Below the pieces are notes generated by a model. The model ran no database searches and was not told where the DNA came from. It saw only the letters and a program-made list of their open reading frames with translations. Positions 55,335 to 63,393 of a stretch of DNA of 64,000 nucleotides are shown piece after piece. The stretch is from the NCBI RefSeq assembly GCF_022374895.2, contig NZ_CP092423.2, forward strand, positions 62,001-126,000, given 5' to 3'. Source of the stretch: Mycobacterium lentiflavum (GTDB lineage: Bacteria > Actinomycetota > Actinomycetes > Mycobacteriales > Mycobacteriaceae). Numbering within the stretch: position 1 is the first letter of the stretch; each line of letters begins with the position of its first letter. Both the position numbers and the translations under genes were made by a program.

Positions 55335-55877
55335 CTACTCGCTGGTGCGCGTGGCGGCGATTGGAATCAGCATCAGCGTGCAGTTCGATCCCGATCGATT
55401 GTGCCAACGGTGGAACGTCCCGTTGTGGGTGAGGAAATCCCCGGCCTTGATCGTGATCTCGTACACGTTGCCGTCCTCGCCGGGGTAGGCGACGTTGGTC
55501 TCGCCTTCGAGGACCACGACGAAGTCGACGGTGTCGGTGCGGTGCATGCCGCCCCCGTCCTTACCCGGCGTCATCCCCCCACCGGTGCCGAGGTCGAGCC
55601 TTCCCACCGTCTCCGAGAGGTCCGGCGGTTCGTCTCCGATGACCGGGGGAATGATCTGAATGTCAACGCGGATTCCGCCACGCGGCCCGAAGAGGCCCAG
55701 TTGCTTGTACTCACCGAGCACGTGCTCGGGCCGTAGCGGCAGTTCGGGAACCTCGTCGAATCCCCAGACATCGAAAGCGTAGGTGGCGTCCTTAACGGTC
55801 GAGGAGTCAAAGACCTCGTCGGTCTGCGTCACCACGCCCGTGGGGCCCTCGGCCGTGGTCAATCGCCTGATCTTCAT
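55335..55877 (-). CDS. Cupin-domain protein
   Basis: A 180-residue protein with a C-terminal cupin fold. GGGMHRTDTVDFVVVLEGE is cupin motif 1, with a His and downstream Asp/Glu; KAGDFLTHNGTFHRWHNRSG is motif 2, with a His residue. It probably binds a metal, and may act as a dioxygenase-like or ring-cleavage accessory enzyme; no specific activity can be assigned. Divergent from the CMD-like gene, with paired palindromes in between. Confidence 0.85.
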   Translation of the reverse strand: MKIRRLTTAEGPTGVVTQTDEVFDSSTVKDATYAFDVWGFDEVPELPLRPEHVLGEYKQLGLFGPRGGIRVDIQIIPPVIGDEPPDLSETVGRLDLGTGGGMTPGKDGGGMHRTDTVDFVVVLEGETNVAYPGEDGNVYEITIKAGDFLTHNGTFHRWHNRSGSNCTLMLIPIAATRTSE

Positions 55878-55960
55878 TCTGTTTCATCTCCTCATAGGTG
55901 GTGGGCCGCCCCACGCAGGGCTGCCCGACAGTCGAAGCCGGTCACCAGCCTCATCAATCG

Positions 55961-56017
55961 TGTATCTCGGGATACATTTTGATGAGCGAACATTATGTAT
56001 CTACAAATACATAATGT
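55961..56017. promoter_or_regulatory. Pair of related palindromes (TGTAT-N6-ATACA)
   Basis: TGTATC-TCGG-GATACA lies at 55961–55976. TGTAT-CTACAA-ATACA lies at 55996–56011 and is the core of a longer perfect repeat with 11-base arms (55990–56017). Both cores are 16 bases, share TGTATCT, and are 35 bases apart centre to centre. They sit in an AT-rich patch between divergent genes, so they look like operators, probably for the TetR at 57048. Confidence 0.75.
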
Positions 56018-56311
56018 CGCCTAAGTGCGTTGTTGTCAACCGTGAGGTGGTTCAGGCGCCGACCACTGATGTTCATCCTAATACCGTTACCCAAAAGCAG
56101 TTTCGATACGATCGTCGATCGCGTACACGCTCCTCGACGAGGAACTTCCTCGAAACAAACCCTCCAAGCAGTTCCACCGTTTGTGTATCGAAAGGTTCAA
56201 AATATGGCAATAGTAGCGCTATGCTGGTTGAAGCGGCGATGACCACCCGGACATCAGGCGAACAGCCGCTGGCGACCCTGCCCACAGGCAGGTGAAGGAG
56301 TACAAACGGCG
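56018..56311. other. Intergenic leader region, no gene recognised
   Basis: About 290 bases of comparatively AT-rich sequence separate the palindromes from the CMD-like gene. Short frames on both strands show no family resemblance. It may be a long untranslated leader; no riboswitch-like structure is evident to me. Confidence 0.4.
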
Positions 56312-56929
56312 ATGAACATCCCGACTACCTACGCGGCGACGGTGACAGTGCCGCTGCCCGATGATGACGTCATCAAGGAGGTCATCGAGGCCTACTTCGG
56401 TGGCACCTATCAGCCCGACGCGACGCTGAACGTCGTCAAGATGTTCGCCGGAACGGGAGCGCACTTCCCGGGCGTGATCGATACGGTCCAGGCGATCTTC
56501 GGCCCCGAGGGCATCAACCCCAAGCACCGGCAGATGTGCATGATGCGCGTCGCCAAGGCTTTCGACGCACCCTACGAGTGGCAGATCCACTCGGCGATCG
56601 GCCGCAACGTGGGACTCAGCGACGACGACATCGCCGCCATCGCCTCCGACGGGCCCGTCACCGGAATCGACGCAGACTACGTTCTACTGGGCCGGGCGAT
56701 CGACGAGTTCGCCGGCGCGAAGACGCTGACCGACGAGACGCTCAGCGAACTCCTGACCGCCTTTGGTGAGGACTCGACACGCAAGTACATTTTCTCGATC
56801 TCCTACTTCGTCTTCATGGGCCTGTGGCTCAACGGCTGCCGCGTCCCGTTGGAGACCACCGACAAGATCGGCGGGAGGGACACCAACCCGGCCGGGACAT
56901 CTGCGGAGACCGTCTCCACTAGCTCCTAA
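56312..56929 (+). CDS. Carboxymuconolactone decarboxylase-like (AhpD-fold) protein
   Basis: A 205-residue all-helical protein of the CMD/AhpD group. NPKHRQMCMMRVAKAFDAPYEWQIHSAIGRNVGLSDDDIAAI contains the typical helix with the E-x-x-x-H-like pattern (EWQIH). The redox CxxC of AhpD is not present; a lone Cys precedes the motif. It could be a decarboxylase-like or peroxidase-related enzyme. A ribosome site AAGGAG precedes the start. It is followed by a TetR gene in the same orientation. Confidence 0.85.
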   Translation: MNIPTTYAATVTVPLPDDDVIKEVIEAYFGGTYQPDATLNVVKMFAGTGAHFPGVIDTVQAIFGPEGINPKHRQMCMMRVAKAFDAPYEWQIHSAIGRNVGLSDDDIAAIASDGPVTGIDADYVLLGRAIDEFAGAKTLTDETLSELLTAFGEDSTRKYIFSISYFVFMGLWLNGCRVPLETTDKIGGRDTNPAGTSAETVSTSS

Positions 56930-57047
56930 CCAAGCCGCCGGCGGCGGGCTTTCCGGCTAGTACACCCGAACAGGATCAGACGAAATCGGAAGGGGGATCA
57001 GGACAGCGGGCCCGCAACTTCGGACTCGCCCAACCTGGCCAAAAGTG

Positions 57048-57683
57048 ATGGCAACGAAAGAATCGGTCACCGGCACCCACCGGCTCACCCCCAAGGGACG
57101 GGCTACCCGGGAGCGGATCGTGGCCACGGCAGCGCAACTGATGTACGACCAGGGTGTCGCCGCCACCAGCCCCGCTGACGTTCAGAAGGCCGCTGGCGTT
57201 GGCGCTTCGCAGATGTACCACTATTTCGAGGACAAGGAAGCCTTGATCAGGGCCGTCATCGCCCACCGCGTCCAGGCTCTGCTGGCAACGCTGGGCGGGC
57301 TGGACAGCATGGAGGGTCTGCGCGCCTGGCGAGACTTCGTCGTCGACACCCAACGCCAGCGGAACTGCGCAGGCGGCTGCCCGCTCGGGTCGCTGGTCGG
57401 TGAGCTGGCCGAACCATTCCCGGACTGTCGAGGCGACCTGGTCGGGGGATTCGACCAGTGGGAAGCGGCGATCCGCGGGGGCCTGCAAGCCATGTGGGAT
57501 CGGGGCGAGTTGCGCCGCACGGCCAACCCCGACCGCCTGGCGACCGTGCTGCTGGCCGCGGTCGAAGGCGGGATGCTGCTCGCGCAGGTTCGCCGCGACT
57601 CCGCCCCTCTGGAAACCGCGCTCGATGACGTCCTCGACCGCATCGAGGAGCTCAGGCCCCGACGCGCGCCGGCCCGTCGATAA
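57048..57683 (+). CDS. TetR-family regulator
   Basis: A 211-residue TetR protein. RIVATAAQLMYDQGVAATSPADVQKAAGVGASQMYHYFEDKEALIRAVI is the DNA-binding domain. The C-terminal part has NCAGGCPLGSLVGEL, a segment common in the TetR_C_33-like branch. A GTG one codon before the ATG is an alternative start. It follows the CMD-like gene by 118 bases and is a candidate for binding the palindromes at 55961–56017. Confidence 0.88.
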   Translation: MATKESVTGTHRLTPKGRATRERIVATAAQLMYDQGVAATSPADVQKAAGVGASQMYHYFEDKEALIRAVIAHRVQALLATLGGLDSMEGLRAWRDFVVDTQRQRNCAGGCPLGSLVGELAEPFPDCRGDLVGGFDQWEAAIRGGLQAMWDRGELRRTANPDRLATVLLAAVEGGMLLAQVRRDSAPLETALDDVLDRIEELRPRRAPARR

Positions 57684-57836
57684 GCCGGCCGCACCCCCCT
57701 GCCCGCTGGCCAGCTGCGCGTGAACCTCTACGTCGACGGAGGGGTGGCCGTGTCCTGAATACCGCCTCCACTGCAGCTCTCCAGCAGGTCGAAATTCGTT
57801 TCAGCGCAACAACAGCCCGTTCCTAGGAGGTCGGAA

Positions 57837-58628
57837 GTGCCTGCAGAGAACGTTCCCATCATGGTCTTCGATGGAGTGGCAAAGCTTCCCCCAGAAGCAA
57901 ACGGCGCCGTCGTCGTCGGAGGTTCCAATGCCGCCATCCCGGCGGCGTACGTCTCGGCCAAGGCCGGCGTTCGTGCCGCCATTCACCATGACTGCGGCAT
58001 CGGTCGAGACGAAGCAGGGGTCAGCGGTCTGCTCTGGGCCGAACAACACGGCATGGCCATGGCGGCCGTGGCCACCGACAGTGCCCGCGTCGGCGATGGT
58101 GCAGACATGCTCCAACGCGGCATCATCAGCCGCGTCAACGGGCTTGCCGCCCAGTGCGGTGTCGAGCGCGGTCACACCGTCGTACAAGCCGTGGTGCTCT
58201 TGAAATCCGCGCCGTGGCCACACGCCGCCGCGGAGGCGCCGATCGAGAGACGCACCGTCATTGACGGCGTCCTCTGCATCGACTCCGTCTCATTCGGTAA
58301 CGCAGAAGATGCAGGCCTGGTCGTGGCGACCGGTAGCCATGGCGGAGTAACCGCCGCCCCTATGGCGCGTTCATTTAGGCCACGCCTCGTGTTCTTCAAC
58401 GATGCCGGCTTCGGCGCCGATCACGCGGGTGTGGCCAGCCTTCCCATTCTCGATTCCGACGGTATCGCCGCCGCGACAGTCGCCGCGGACACAGCGTGCA
58501 TCGGCGACGGCCAATCGACGCTGACACAGGGCATCATCTCGGCCGTCAACGACACGGCACGCCGACTCGGCGTCAGGGTCGGAGACACGGCCAACGAAGT
58601 GGCGCGCAACGTGGCGGAGAGCGCTTGA
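57837..58628 (+). CDS. Unrecognised protein with internal tandem duplication
   Basis: I do not recognise the family. The 263-residue product contains two related halves, about 24–119 and 161–258. Shared features in order are GS(N/H)xGxxAA, then (H/N)D-x-G-x-G-x-D-x-AG (51–60 and 189–198), then A-x-D-(S/T)-A-x-(V/I)-GDG, then QRGIIS/QGIIS-x-VN. Half 1 has HHDCGIG and half 2 FNDAGFG. Gly/Asp-rich loops suggest ligand or metal binding, perhaps at a pseudo-twofold site. No signal peptide or membrane helix. A strong AGGAGGT precedes the GTG start. It follows the TetR gene by 153 bases. Confidence 0.8.
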   Translation: MPAENVPIMVFDGVAKLPPEANGAVVVGGSNAAIPAAYVSAKAGVRAAIHHDCGIGRDEAGVSGLLWAEQHGMAMAAVATDSARVGDGADMLQRGIISRVNGLAAQCGVERGHTVVQAVVLLKSAPWPHAAAEAPIERRTVIDGVLCIDSVSFGNAEDAGLVVATGSHGGVTAAPMARSFRPRLVFFNDAGFGADHAGVASLPILDSDGIAAATVAADTACIGDGQSTLTQGIISAVNDTARRLGVRVGDTANEVARNVAESA

Positions 58629-58898
58629 CACGGGCCCCTGAGCGGGAAGGCGGTCACGGGGTTTCGTGCCTAATATGTTGGGGCACAACGGGTTTGGGTG
58701 CCACCGGCAACCGGCAAAGGTCCGCCCATGACTTCGGGCCCCGCGGGTGTGTCCCCAGCACTGAGGATGATGGTTCGGGGCGACCCCCGGCGCGAGCGAT
58801 GCGATTTCGAGTTCGCAGAACAGGTCGCTTCTCATCTCGGTCATCTCAATCCAGCGCGTGGCCAAAGCGCAGGGTCGGGACCGCATCGCGGGTCGTGC

Positions 58899-59618
58899 TC
58901 AGGAGACCAGCAGCAGGGCGGTCGTGATGAGCATGGCTGCCGCGGTGCCGCCGTGCACTCCGTAGGCGACGGACTTGGCTGCGCTGTTGCGCAGCACGAT
59001 GGTGGCGTCAACGATCGGGATTGCGGTGGCGGCCAGCATGATCCAGCCGATGAGGTGGGTAGCGTGCGCGAGCATCAGGATGATCACGAATAGCCCGGTG
59101 GCGATGTCGCGGATGCCCTTGACGCCGAGGTAGGCGCGTATTGCCGGTTGGTCAGGATCGGCGGGCACGCCGTAGCCGGCGGCCGCGACGCGTGGCGCGA
59201 TCAGGAATCGGGCGCCGATGAAGATGATGGCCGCGGCGAGAATGCCGGCCAGGACGTAGCCGATCGTGGCGGTGATGGTCATGTCAAATGCTCCCGACGT
59301 GTCAGTGGATGGGGAAAAAGCGGTCGAATCGAGCAGTGTCGTCTGCACGTCGAGGATGTCGGCGATGTCGAAACCGGCCATGTCGCCGGCGAAATCCGGG
59401 CTGGCCATCACCCGGCGGGTGAGCTGGTCGGGGTCGGCACCGGGCGGGTAGCTGATCAGTGCGACCAGCCGATTCGTCGTCCGGTTGTGATCGGTCCACA
59501 CCCCGTGGGTGGTGACTCCGAACGCGGTGAAGGTCGCCAGGTGCCGGGCCCAATGCACCGTCGCGTACTGGTGCAGCGCCTCGGGTGACCGCAGGGTGTA
59601 AACCCTGAGCTCAAACAT
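58899..59618 (-). CDS. NIPSNAP–DUF4267 fusion protein
   Basis: A 239-residue protein. Residues 1–105 (MFELRVYTLRSPEALHQYATVHWARHL) are a NIPSNAP-type ferredoxin-like domain. After a short linker, about residues 110–239 form four hydrophobic segments matching DUF4267 (GYVLAGILAAAIIFIGARFLIAPRVAAAGYGVP). The two are normally separate proteins; here the frame is continuous, though the Met before TITATIGYV could start a second protein. It lies downstream of the DUF1772 gene and shares its likely promoter. Function unknown. Confidence 0.78.
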   Translation of the reverse strand: MFELRVYTLRSPEALHQYATVHWARHLATFTAFGVTTHGVWTDHNRTTNRLVALISYPPGADPDQLTRRVMASPDFAGDMAGFDIADILDVQTTLLDSTAFSPSTDTSGAFDMTITATIGYVLAGILAAAIIFIGARFLIAPRVAAAGYGVPADPDQPAIRAYLGVKGIRDIATGLFVIILMLAHATHLIGWIMLAATAIPIVDATIVLRNSAAKSVAYGVHGGTAAAMLITTALLLVS

Positions 59619-59671
59619 GTGCGGTGTCCTCCTTGTGTCAGGCGGGATTGGATGAGCGGAGATCAGCGGGG

Positions 59672-60148
59672 TCAGATCATCAGCACGACACACAACGCGG
59701 CGACGGCCAGGCCCTGCAGCGCTGCGCGGGCGTTGATGACCGCATCCCATCCCGCTTGCAGGGCACGCCCGTCCGGCAGCGTTTCGCCGCTGTCGGCGGC
59801 GGCGGTCAGCTGGCGATTGATGGGCGCGCTGATGCGCAGGTAGACCAGCAGCCAGATCAGCAGCGCCCCCAGCGCGACGGTCGCGGTGATCGCTTGCAGC
59901 CAGTGCGCGCAGACTGCTGCGGTCGCCGCGCTGATCGCTGCCGCGACGATGCCGAGCACGCCCGGCACGGGCATGCGCCGGTCGCCGTAGCGGTGCACGT
60001 GGCCCATCACGGTGACCAGGGTGTTGTCGTCGAGGTGGTGCAGCGCGGGGCGCATGACCATCGCGCAGAACACGTCGGTGCCGTACACCACGCCGGTACC
60101 CAGCACCGCGACCAGTGCGGCAATGCGGCTGAGCAGTTCCATTACCAT
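59672..60148 (-). CDS. DUF1772 membrane protein
   Basis: A 158-residue protein with four hydrophobic helices. GTGVVYGTDVFCAMVMRPAL near the N-terminus and SAPINRQL in the third part match DUF1772 (anthrone oxygenase-like) proteins. AAGGGAG before the ATG at 60148 supports this start. It is divergent from the TetR gene at 60249 with operator pairs between, and 53 bases upstream of the NIPSNAP fusion gene. Some relatives oxidise aromatic polyketides; activity here is unknown. Confidence 0.82.
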   Translation of the reverse strand: MVMELLSRIAALVAVLGTGVVYGTDVFCAMVMRPALHHLDDNTLVTVMGHVHRYGDRRMPVPGVLGIVAAAISAATAAVCAHWLQAITATVALGALLIWLLVYLRISAPINRQLTAAADSGETLPDGRALQAGWDAVINARAALQGLAVAALCVVLMI

Positions 60149-60174
60149 TTTCGCTCCCTTTCTCCGGAAGGTGC

Positions 60175-60220
60175 TAGCAACGCTAACCCCTCGGTCGATC
60201 GAACGTCAATAGCATCGCTA
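60175..60220. promoter_or_regulatory. Paired operators TAGC-N3-GCTA
   Basis: TAGCAACGCTA (60175–60185) and TAGCATCGCTA (60210–60220) are two copies of the inverted repeat TAGC-N3-GCTA, 35 bases apart. They lie in the 100-base divergent space between DUF1772 and TetR genes, the usual place for TetR autoregulation sites. Confidence 0.78.
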
Positions 60221-60248
60221 GTATTTCTAGCTGTGATAGGCTTCACTC

Positions 60249-60857
60249 ATGGCTATCGAGGATCGCCGTGAGCGCGAGCGGTCCGCTCGGCGACGACTGA
60301 TCGTGTCAACGGCCCGTCAGTTGGCCGAGTCGGAAGGCTGGGACGCGGTGACCACGCGGCGGTTGTCCACCGAGATCGAGTACAGCCAACCCGTGTTGTA
60401 CAAGCACTTCACCGGCATGGAACAGATCGCCGACGCAGTCGCCCTCGAGGGATTCGGCGAACTCGCCGAGGTGATCCGCGGCGCCTGTGCGGACGACGAC
60501 GTCCCGGCCAACGTGGTGCTTAACCGAATCGCACAGGCGTATCTGGATTTTGCTCATACCAACCCGGCCGTATATGAGGCGATGTTCACCCGTGCGACGG
60601 CGCTGCACTTCAGCGCCGACGACACACCGGCTGAGTTGTTGTCGGCTTTCGCCGCGCTGCATCAGGCACTCGCTCGAGTCGGCCCTGGGCGCGACGTCGA
60701 CACGCTCACCGAGGTGTTCTGGGCTGCATTGCATGGGCTGGTCACCCTGGGCGCCACCAGACGATTACGGCCCGACCATGTCTCACAACGTGTTCGGCTG
60801 TTGGTCGAGCACTTCACCGGCATGCGGGAACCAACCGCCGAAGGCGGATCGGCGTGA
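60249..60857 (+). CDS. TetR-family regulator of the DUF1772 operon
   Basis: A 202-residue TetR protein. LIVSTARQLAESEGWDAVTTRRLSTEIEYSQPVLYKHFTGMEQI is the helix-turn-helix region. The C-terminal domain has the common TetR_C WHG-like pattern (FWAALHGLVTLGATRRL). It is divergent from the DUF1772/NIPSNAP genes and should bind the pair of operators in the shared intergenic space. Confidence 0.9.
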   Translation: MAIEDRRERERSARRRLIVSTARQLAESEGWDAVTTRRLSTEIEYSQPVLYKHFTGMEQIADAVALEGFGELAEVIRGACADDDVPANVVLNRIAQAYLDFAHTNPAVYEAMFTRATALHFSADDTPAELLSAFAALHQALARVGPGRDVDTLTEVFWAALHGLVTLGATRRLRPDHVSQRVRLLVEHFTGMREPTAEGGSA

Positions 60858-61003
60858 GCGGATCGCTCACCCAAGCATCGCCACGAAGTAAGGTGCTCGC
60901 CTTCGCCCGGTGAATCCTCGGCCGGGACGTGCTTGCGGCACAACAACCGCCGGAATCGGGCCCAAGACCTCACATGTGAGAGCCGTCACACGCGAGCCCG
61001 GAA

Positions 61004-61063
61004 TTGCTTCGACACCGAAGCAAGTTATACCGCCCGTAACTGTACTGCTTCGACATCGAAGCA
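61004..61063. promoter_or_regulatory. Two MarR-type operators upstream of the quinone oxidoreductase
   Basis: TTGCTTCG-ACAC-CGAAGCAA (61004–61023) is a perfect repeat with 8-base arms. TGCTTCG-ACAT-CGAAGCA (61046–61063) is a second copy with 7-base arms. A third copy precedes the MarR gene at 62783. The sites flank the likely promoter of the oxidoreductase gene. Confidence 0.85.
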
Positions 61064-61083
61064 AACGATTTCAGGAGGACATC

Positions 61084-62028
61084 ATGAAGGCTGTTCGGTA
61101 CCACGAATACGGCGACAGCAGCGTTCTGCGGTACGAGGAGGCCCCGCGCCCGGTACCCGGACCACAACAGGTGCTGGTCAAAGTGGCGGCGACCACGTTC
61201 AACCCGGTGGACGCCGGCATCCGCGGCGGCTATCTGGCCGAGGTGTACGAGGTCAGCTTCCCTCACATTCCGGGCGTCGACGTCGCGGGGATCATCGCCG
61301 AAATCGGTGAGGGAGTGCAGGATTGGAAGGTCGGCGACTCGGTCGTTGCGTTCCTGCCGCTTGATGCCGACGGCGCCGCCGCCGAATACACCCTGGTCCC
61401 CGCCGAATCGCTGGCCGCTGCGCCGAGATCGGTGCCGCTGGCCGACGCCGCAGCACTGCCCGAACCCGCGCTGACGGCCTGGCAGGCCCTGTTCGAGGTC
61501 GCCGGGCTTACGGGCGGGCAGTCGGTGCTGATCAACGGCGCCTCGGGCGCGGTCGGCGGCTACGCCGTTCAGCTGGCCAAGCAGGCCGGCGCCGTGGTCA
61601 CCGCCACTGCCAAGGACCGCGACGCCGAGCGGCTGCGTGGCCTGGGAGCCGACCGAATCGTCGACTACATCGACTACGGGCGGTCACCGATCGACATCGA
61701 TGGTGCCCCGTTCGATGTGGTTCTCAACCTGGTCAGCACCACCGATGAGCAGACCGGCGCCCTTATCAGTGTCGTGACCGACGGCGGCTTCCACGTCGGC
61801 ACCATGGTCTTCGGCCCGCAGGACCCGCCCCGAGGAGTCCGCACCCAGCGGGTCTTCGTCCGCAGCGACGCTGCCCAACTGGCCGAACTGGTCAAGCGCG
61901 TCGACGACGGCCGGCTCCGCATCGAGATCGCCGAACGCCGCCCGCTGGCGGATGCCGCGGCCGTGCACGACGACTCCGATGCCGGCCGGCTGCACGGCAA
62001 AACCCTGCTCATCCCCACCGAGCGCTAA
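61084..62028 (+). CDS. NADP-dependent quinone oxidoreductase (zinc-free MDR family)
   Basis: A 314-residue medium-chain reductase. It starts MKAVRYHEYGDSSVLRYEE and has GVDVAGIIAEIGEGVQDWKVGDSV and the cofactor loop INGASGAVGGYAVQLAKQAGA. Zinc ligands are missing, as in zeta-crystallin/QOR proteins that reduce quinones or enones. A strong AGGAGGAC precedes the ATG. Two MarR-type operators lie 20–80 bases upstream. A decayed Old Yellow Enzyme gene follows directly. Confidence 0.92.
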   Translation: MKAVRYHEYGDSSVLRYEEAPRPVPGPQQVLVKVAATTFNPVDAGIRGGYLAEVYEVSFPHIPGVDVAGIIAEIGEGVQDWKVGDSVVAFLPLDADGAAAEYTLVPAESLAAAPRSVPLADAAALPEPALTAWQALFEVAGLTGGQSVLINGASGAVGGYAVQLAKQAGAVVTATAKDRDAERLRGLGADRIVDYIDYGRSPIDIDGAPFDVVLNLVSTTDEQTGALISVVTDGGFHVGTMVFGPQDPPRGVRTQRVFVRSDAAQLAELVKRVDDGRLRIEIAERRPLADAAAVHDDSDAGRLHGKTLLIPTER

Positions 62029-62039
62029 AACCTAGTGCC

Positions 62040-62262
62040 TCGAGCTGGGCGGAGATTCAGCTGGCCAACCGCATTGCGATGGCATCGATGACCGCGGCCG
62101 GGCCTACGGGCCCGGGGCCAGCCCGACCGACGTGATGGCTACTTCTACTCCCAACGGGACAGTGCGGAGCTGATCAACACCGAGGGCACCCACCCTCGGT
62201 GCTCGGCCAGGGGTACCCGGACACCCCGGTGCTGCACTCGACAGAGCGGCGTGGCGGATGTC
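62040..62262 (+). pseudogene. Remnant of an Old Yellow Enzyme (NADH:flavin oxidoreductase) gene
   Basis: Pieces of an OYE N-terminus appear in three frames. EIQLANRIAMASMT (from about 62052) matches the family LxNRIVMAPMT. RDGYFYSQRDSAELINTEGTHP resembles the ...YYxQRASAGLIISEGT segment. GQGYPDTPVLHSTE resembles GQGYxxTPGIHS. Two frameshifts and a deletion separate them, and the rest of the barrel is absent. It was probably once a second target gene of the local MarR. Confidence 0.7.
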
Positions 62263-62288
62263 AGCTAAACGGATGCGATGTGGCGCCG

Positions 62289-62783
62289 CTATTTAACGGC
62301 CCCGGCACGTCCGCGCGGGGCGGCCGATCGGGGCGGGCGGGCACGCATGTGGTCGCGGGCCTTGCTCATCATGTCGCCGAGCCTGCGCACCTCTTGATCG
62401 GACAGCGAGTCGAACAACAGCTCGCGCACGACCTCGATGTGCCCGGGCAACACCTGGGCGACGCGGGCGCGGCCCTCGTCGGTGATCTCGACGACCGTGG
62501 CGCGCTGGTCCTCAGACGAGACCGCGCGAGTGATCAAACCCTGCTTCTCGAGCAGGCCGGCCTGATGGGTCAGACCCGAGCGGCTGTACACGACGCCGTC
62601 GGCGAGATCGGTCATGGTGAGCGGTTGCCCGGCGTCAGCCAGCTTGGCCAGGATCTCGAACTGGACGTAGCTGAGGTCTCCGTCGTCCTGCAACTGTCGG
62701 CGCACGGCATATTCAAGCAAGCTCACCGACTCCATCAGGGCGAAGTACGCCCGCAGTTGGACGGGATTCAATGAGGCGTCCAT
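62289..62783 (-). CDS. MarR-family regulator
   Basis: A 164-residue MarR protein. The winged helix has MTDLADGVVYSRSGLTHQAGLLEKQGLITR and SSEDQRATVVEITDEGRARV. It contains no cysteine, so it must sense its signal by ligand binding rather than thiol oxidation. The same palindrome precedes this gene (62798–62815) and occurs twice before the quinone oxidoreductase, so it probably represses itself and that gene. It is convergent with the oxidoreductase and the OYE remnant. Confidence 0.92.
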   Translation of the reverse strand: MDASLNPVQLRAYFALMESVSLLEYAVRRQLQDDGDLSYVQFEILAKLADAGQPLTMTDLADGVVYSRSGLTHQAGLLEKQGLITRAVSSEDQRATVVEITDEGRARVAQVLPGHIEVVRELLFDSLSDQEVRRLGDMMSKARDHMRARPPRSAAPRGRAGAVK

Positions 62784-62797
62784 ACTCCCGAGTGTAA

Positions 62798-62815
62798 TGC
62801 TTCGACATCGAAGTG
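62798..62815. promoter_or_regulatory. MarR-type operator of the MarR gene
   Basis: TGCTTCGACATCGAAGTG lies 15 bases before the MarR start. Its first 16 bases are identical to those of 61046–61061 upstream of the quinone oxidoreductase. The core TTCG-N4-CGAA is shared by all three sites. Confidence 0.83.
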
Positions 62816-62952
62816 TGTGCGCTCTCGGCGGCGAGGCGCCCGGCCAGACTGACGCACCGAATCAGCAACGCGCGCGGCACTATTCGGAGCCAGAGACTGG
62901 CTAGTCGGCGAGCTCGCGGCGGAGCCCTGACGCTGAATAGGCGTGTCAGGTG

Positions 62953-63393
62953 TCAGGGCATCAGCAGGGTGTCCGGGGTATCCCAGCGCACGCCATCGAA
63001 GCGTCCGAAGTCGTTGTCGTAGCTGACGATTCCGGCTCGGTGTTCGAGCGCCAACGCGGCCAAGTGCGCGTCGTTGACGAGGTTTCCGCCGGTGCCGATG
63101 TGCGACAGCAGGCCGCCGAGCTGCTGAGGATGGCGCTCGGTGGGGCCGATCACCACCGCCCCCGGGGCGCCACACCACTGTTCGACCTGACGCATTGCGT
63201 CGGCTGGGTGCAGGGGCGCGGGGAAGAGCCCGATCTTGGTGGTCAGCCGAACGAAGGCAAGCAGCGGTACCCACGCCAGGCCGACTGTGTCGGCGCCCGA
63301 GAGTGCGTTGTCGAGCCAGCGCCTACTGGCATTGTGGTGCTCGGCGGCCGAATTCACCGCATAGAGCAGCACATTGGCGTCGACGATCTTCAT
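62953..63393 (-). CDS. vapC: VapC-type PIN-domain toxin
   Basis: A 146-residue PIN ribonuclease. Acidic residues are in place: Asp5 in IVDANVLLYAVN, a Glu-less stretch in the middle, then Asp in GNLVNDAHLAALA and Asp in VSYDNDFGRFDG. VapC toxins cleave tRNA or rRNA when freed from VapB. The ATG overlaps the stop of the antitoxin gene by four bases, the normal arrangement. Which M. tuberculosis VapC it matches best cannot be said here. Confidence 0.93.
   Translation of the reverse strand: MKIVDANVLLYAVNSAAEHHNASRRWLDNALSGADTVGLAWVPLLAFVRLTTKIGLFPAPLHPADAMRQVEQWCGAPGAVVIGPTERHPQQLGGLLSHIGTGGNLVNDAHLAALALEHRAGIVSYDNDFGRFDGVRWDTPDTLLMP

Noticed and set aside
58629..58898. Possible gene remnant between the duplicated-domain protein and the NIPSNAP fusion
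   Set aside because: Frames on both strands are short and lack family features; nothing beyond ordinary spacer sequence could be supported.
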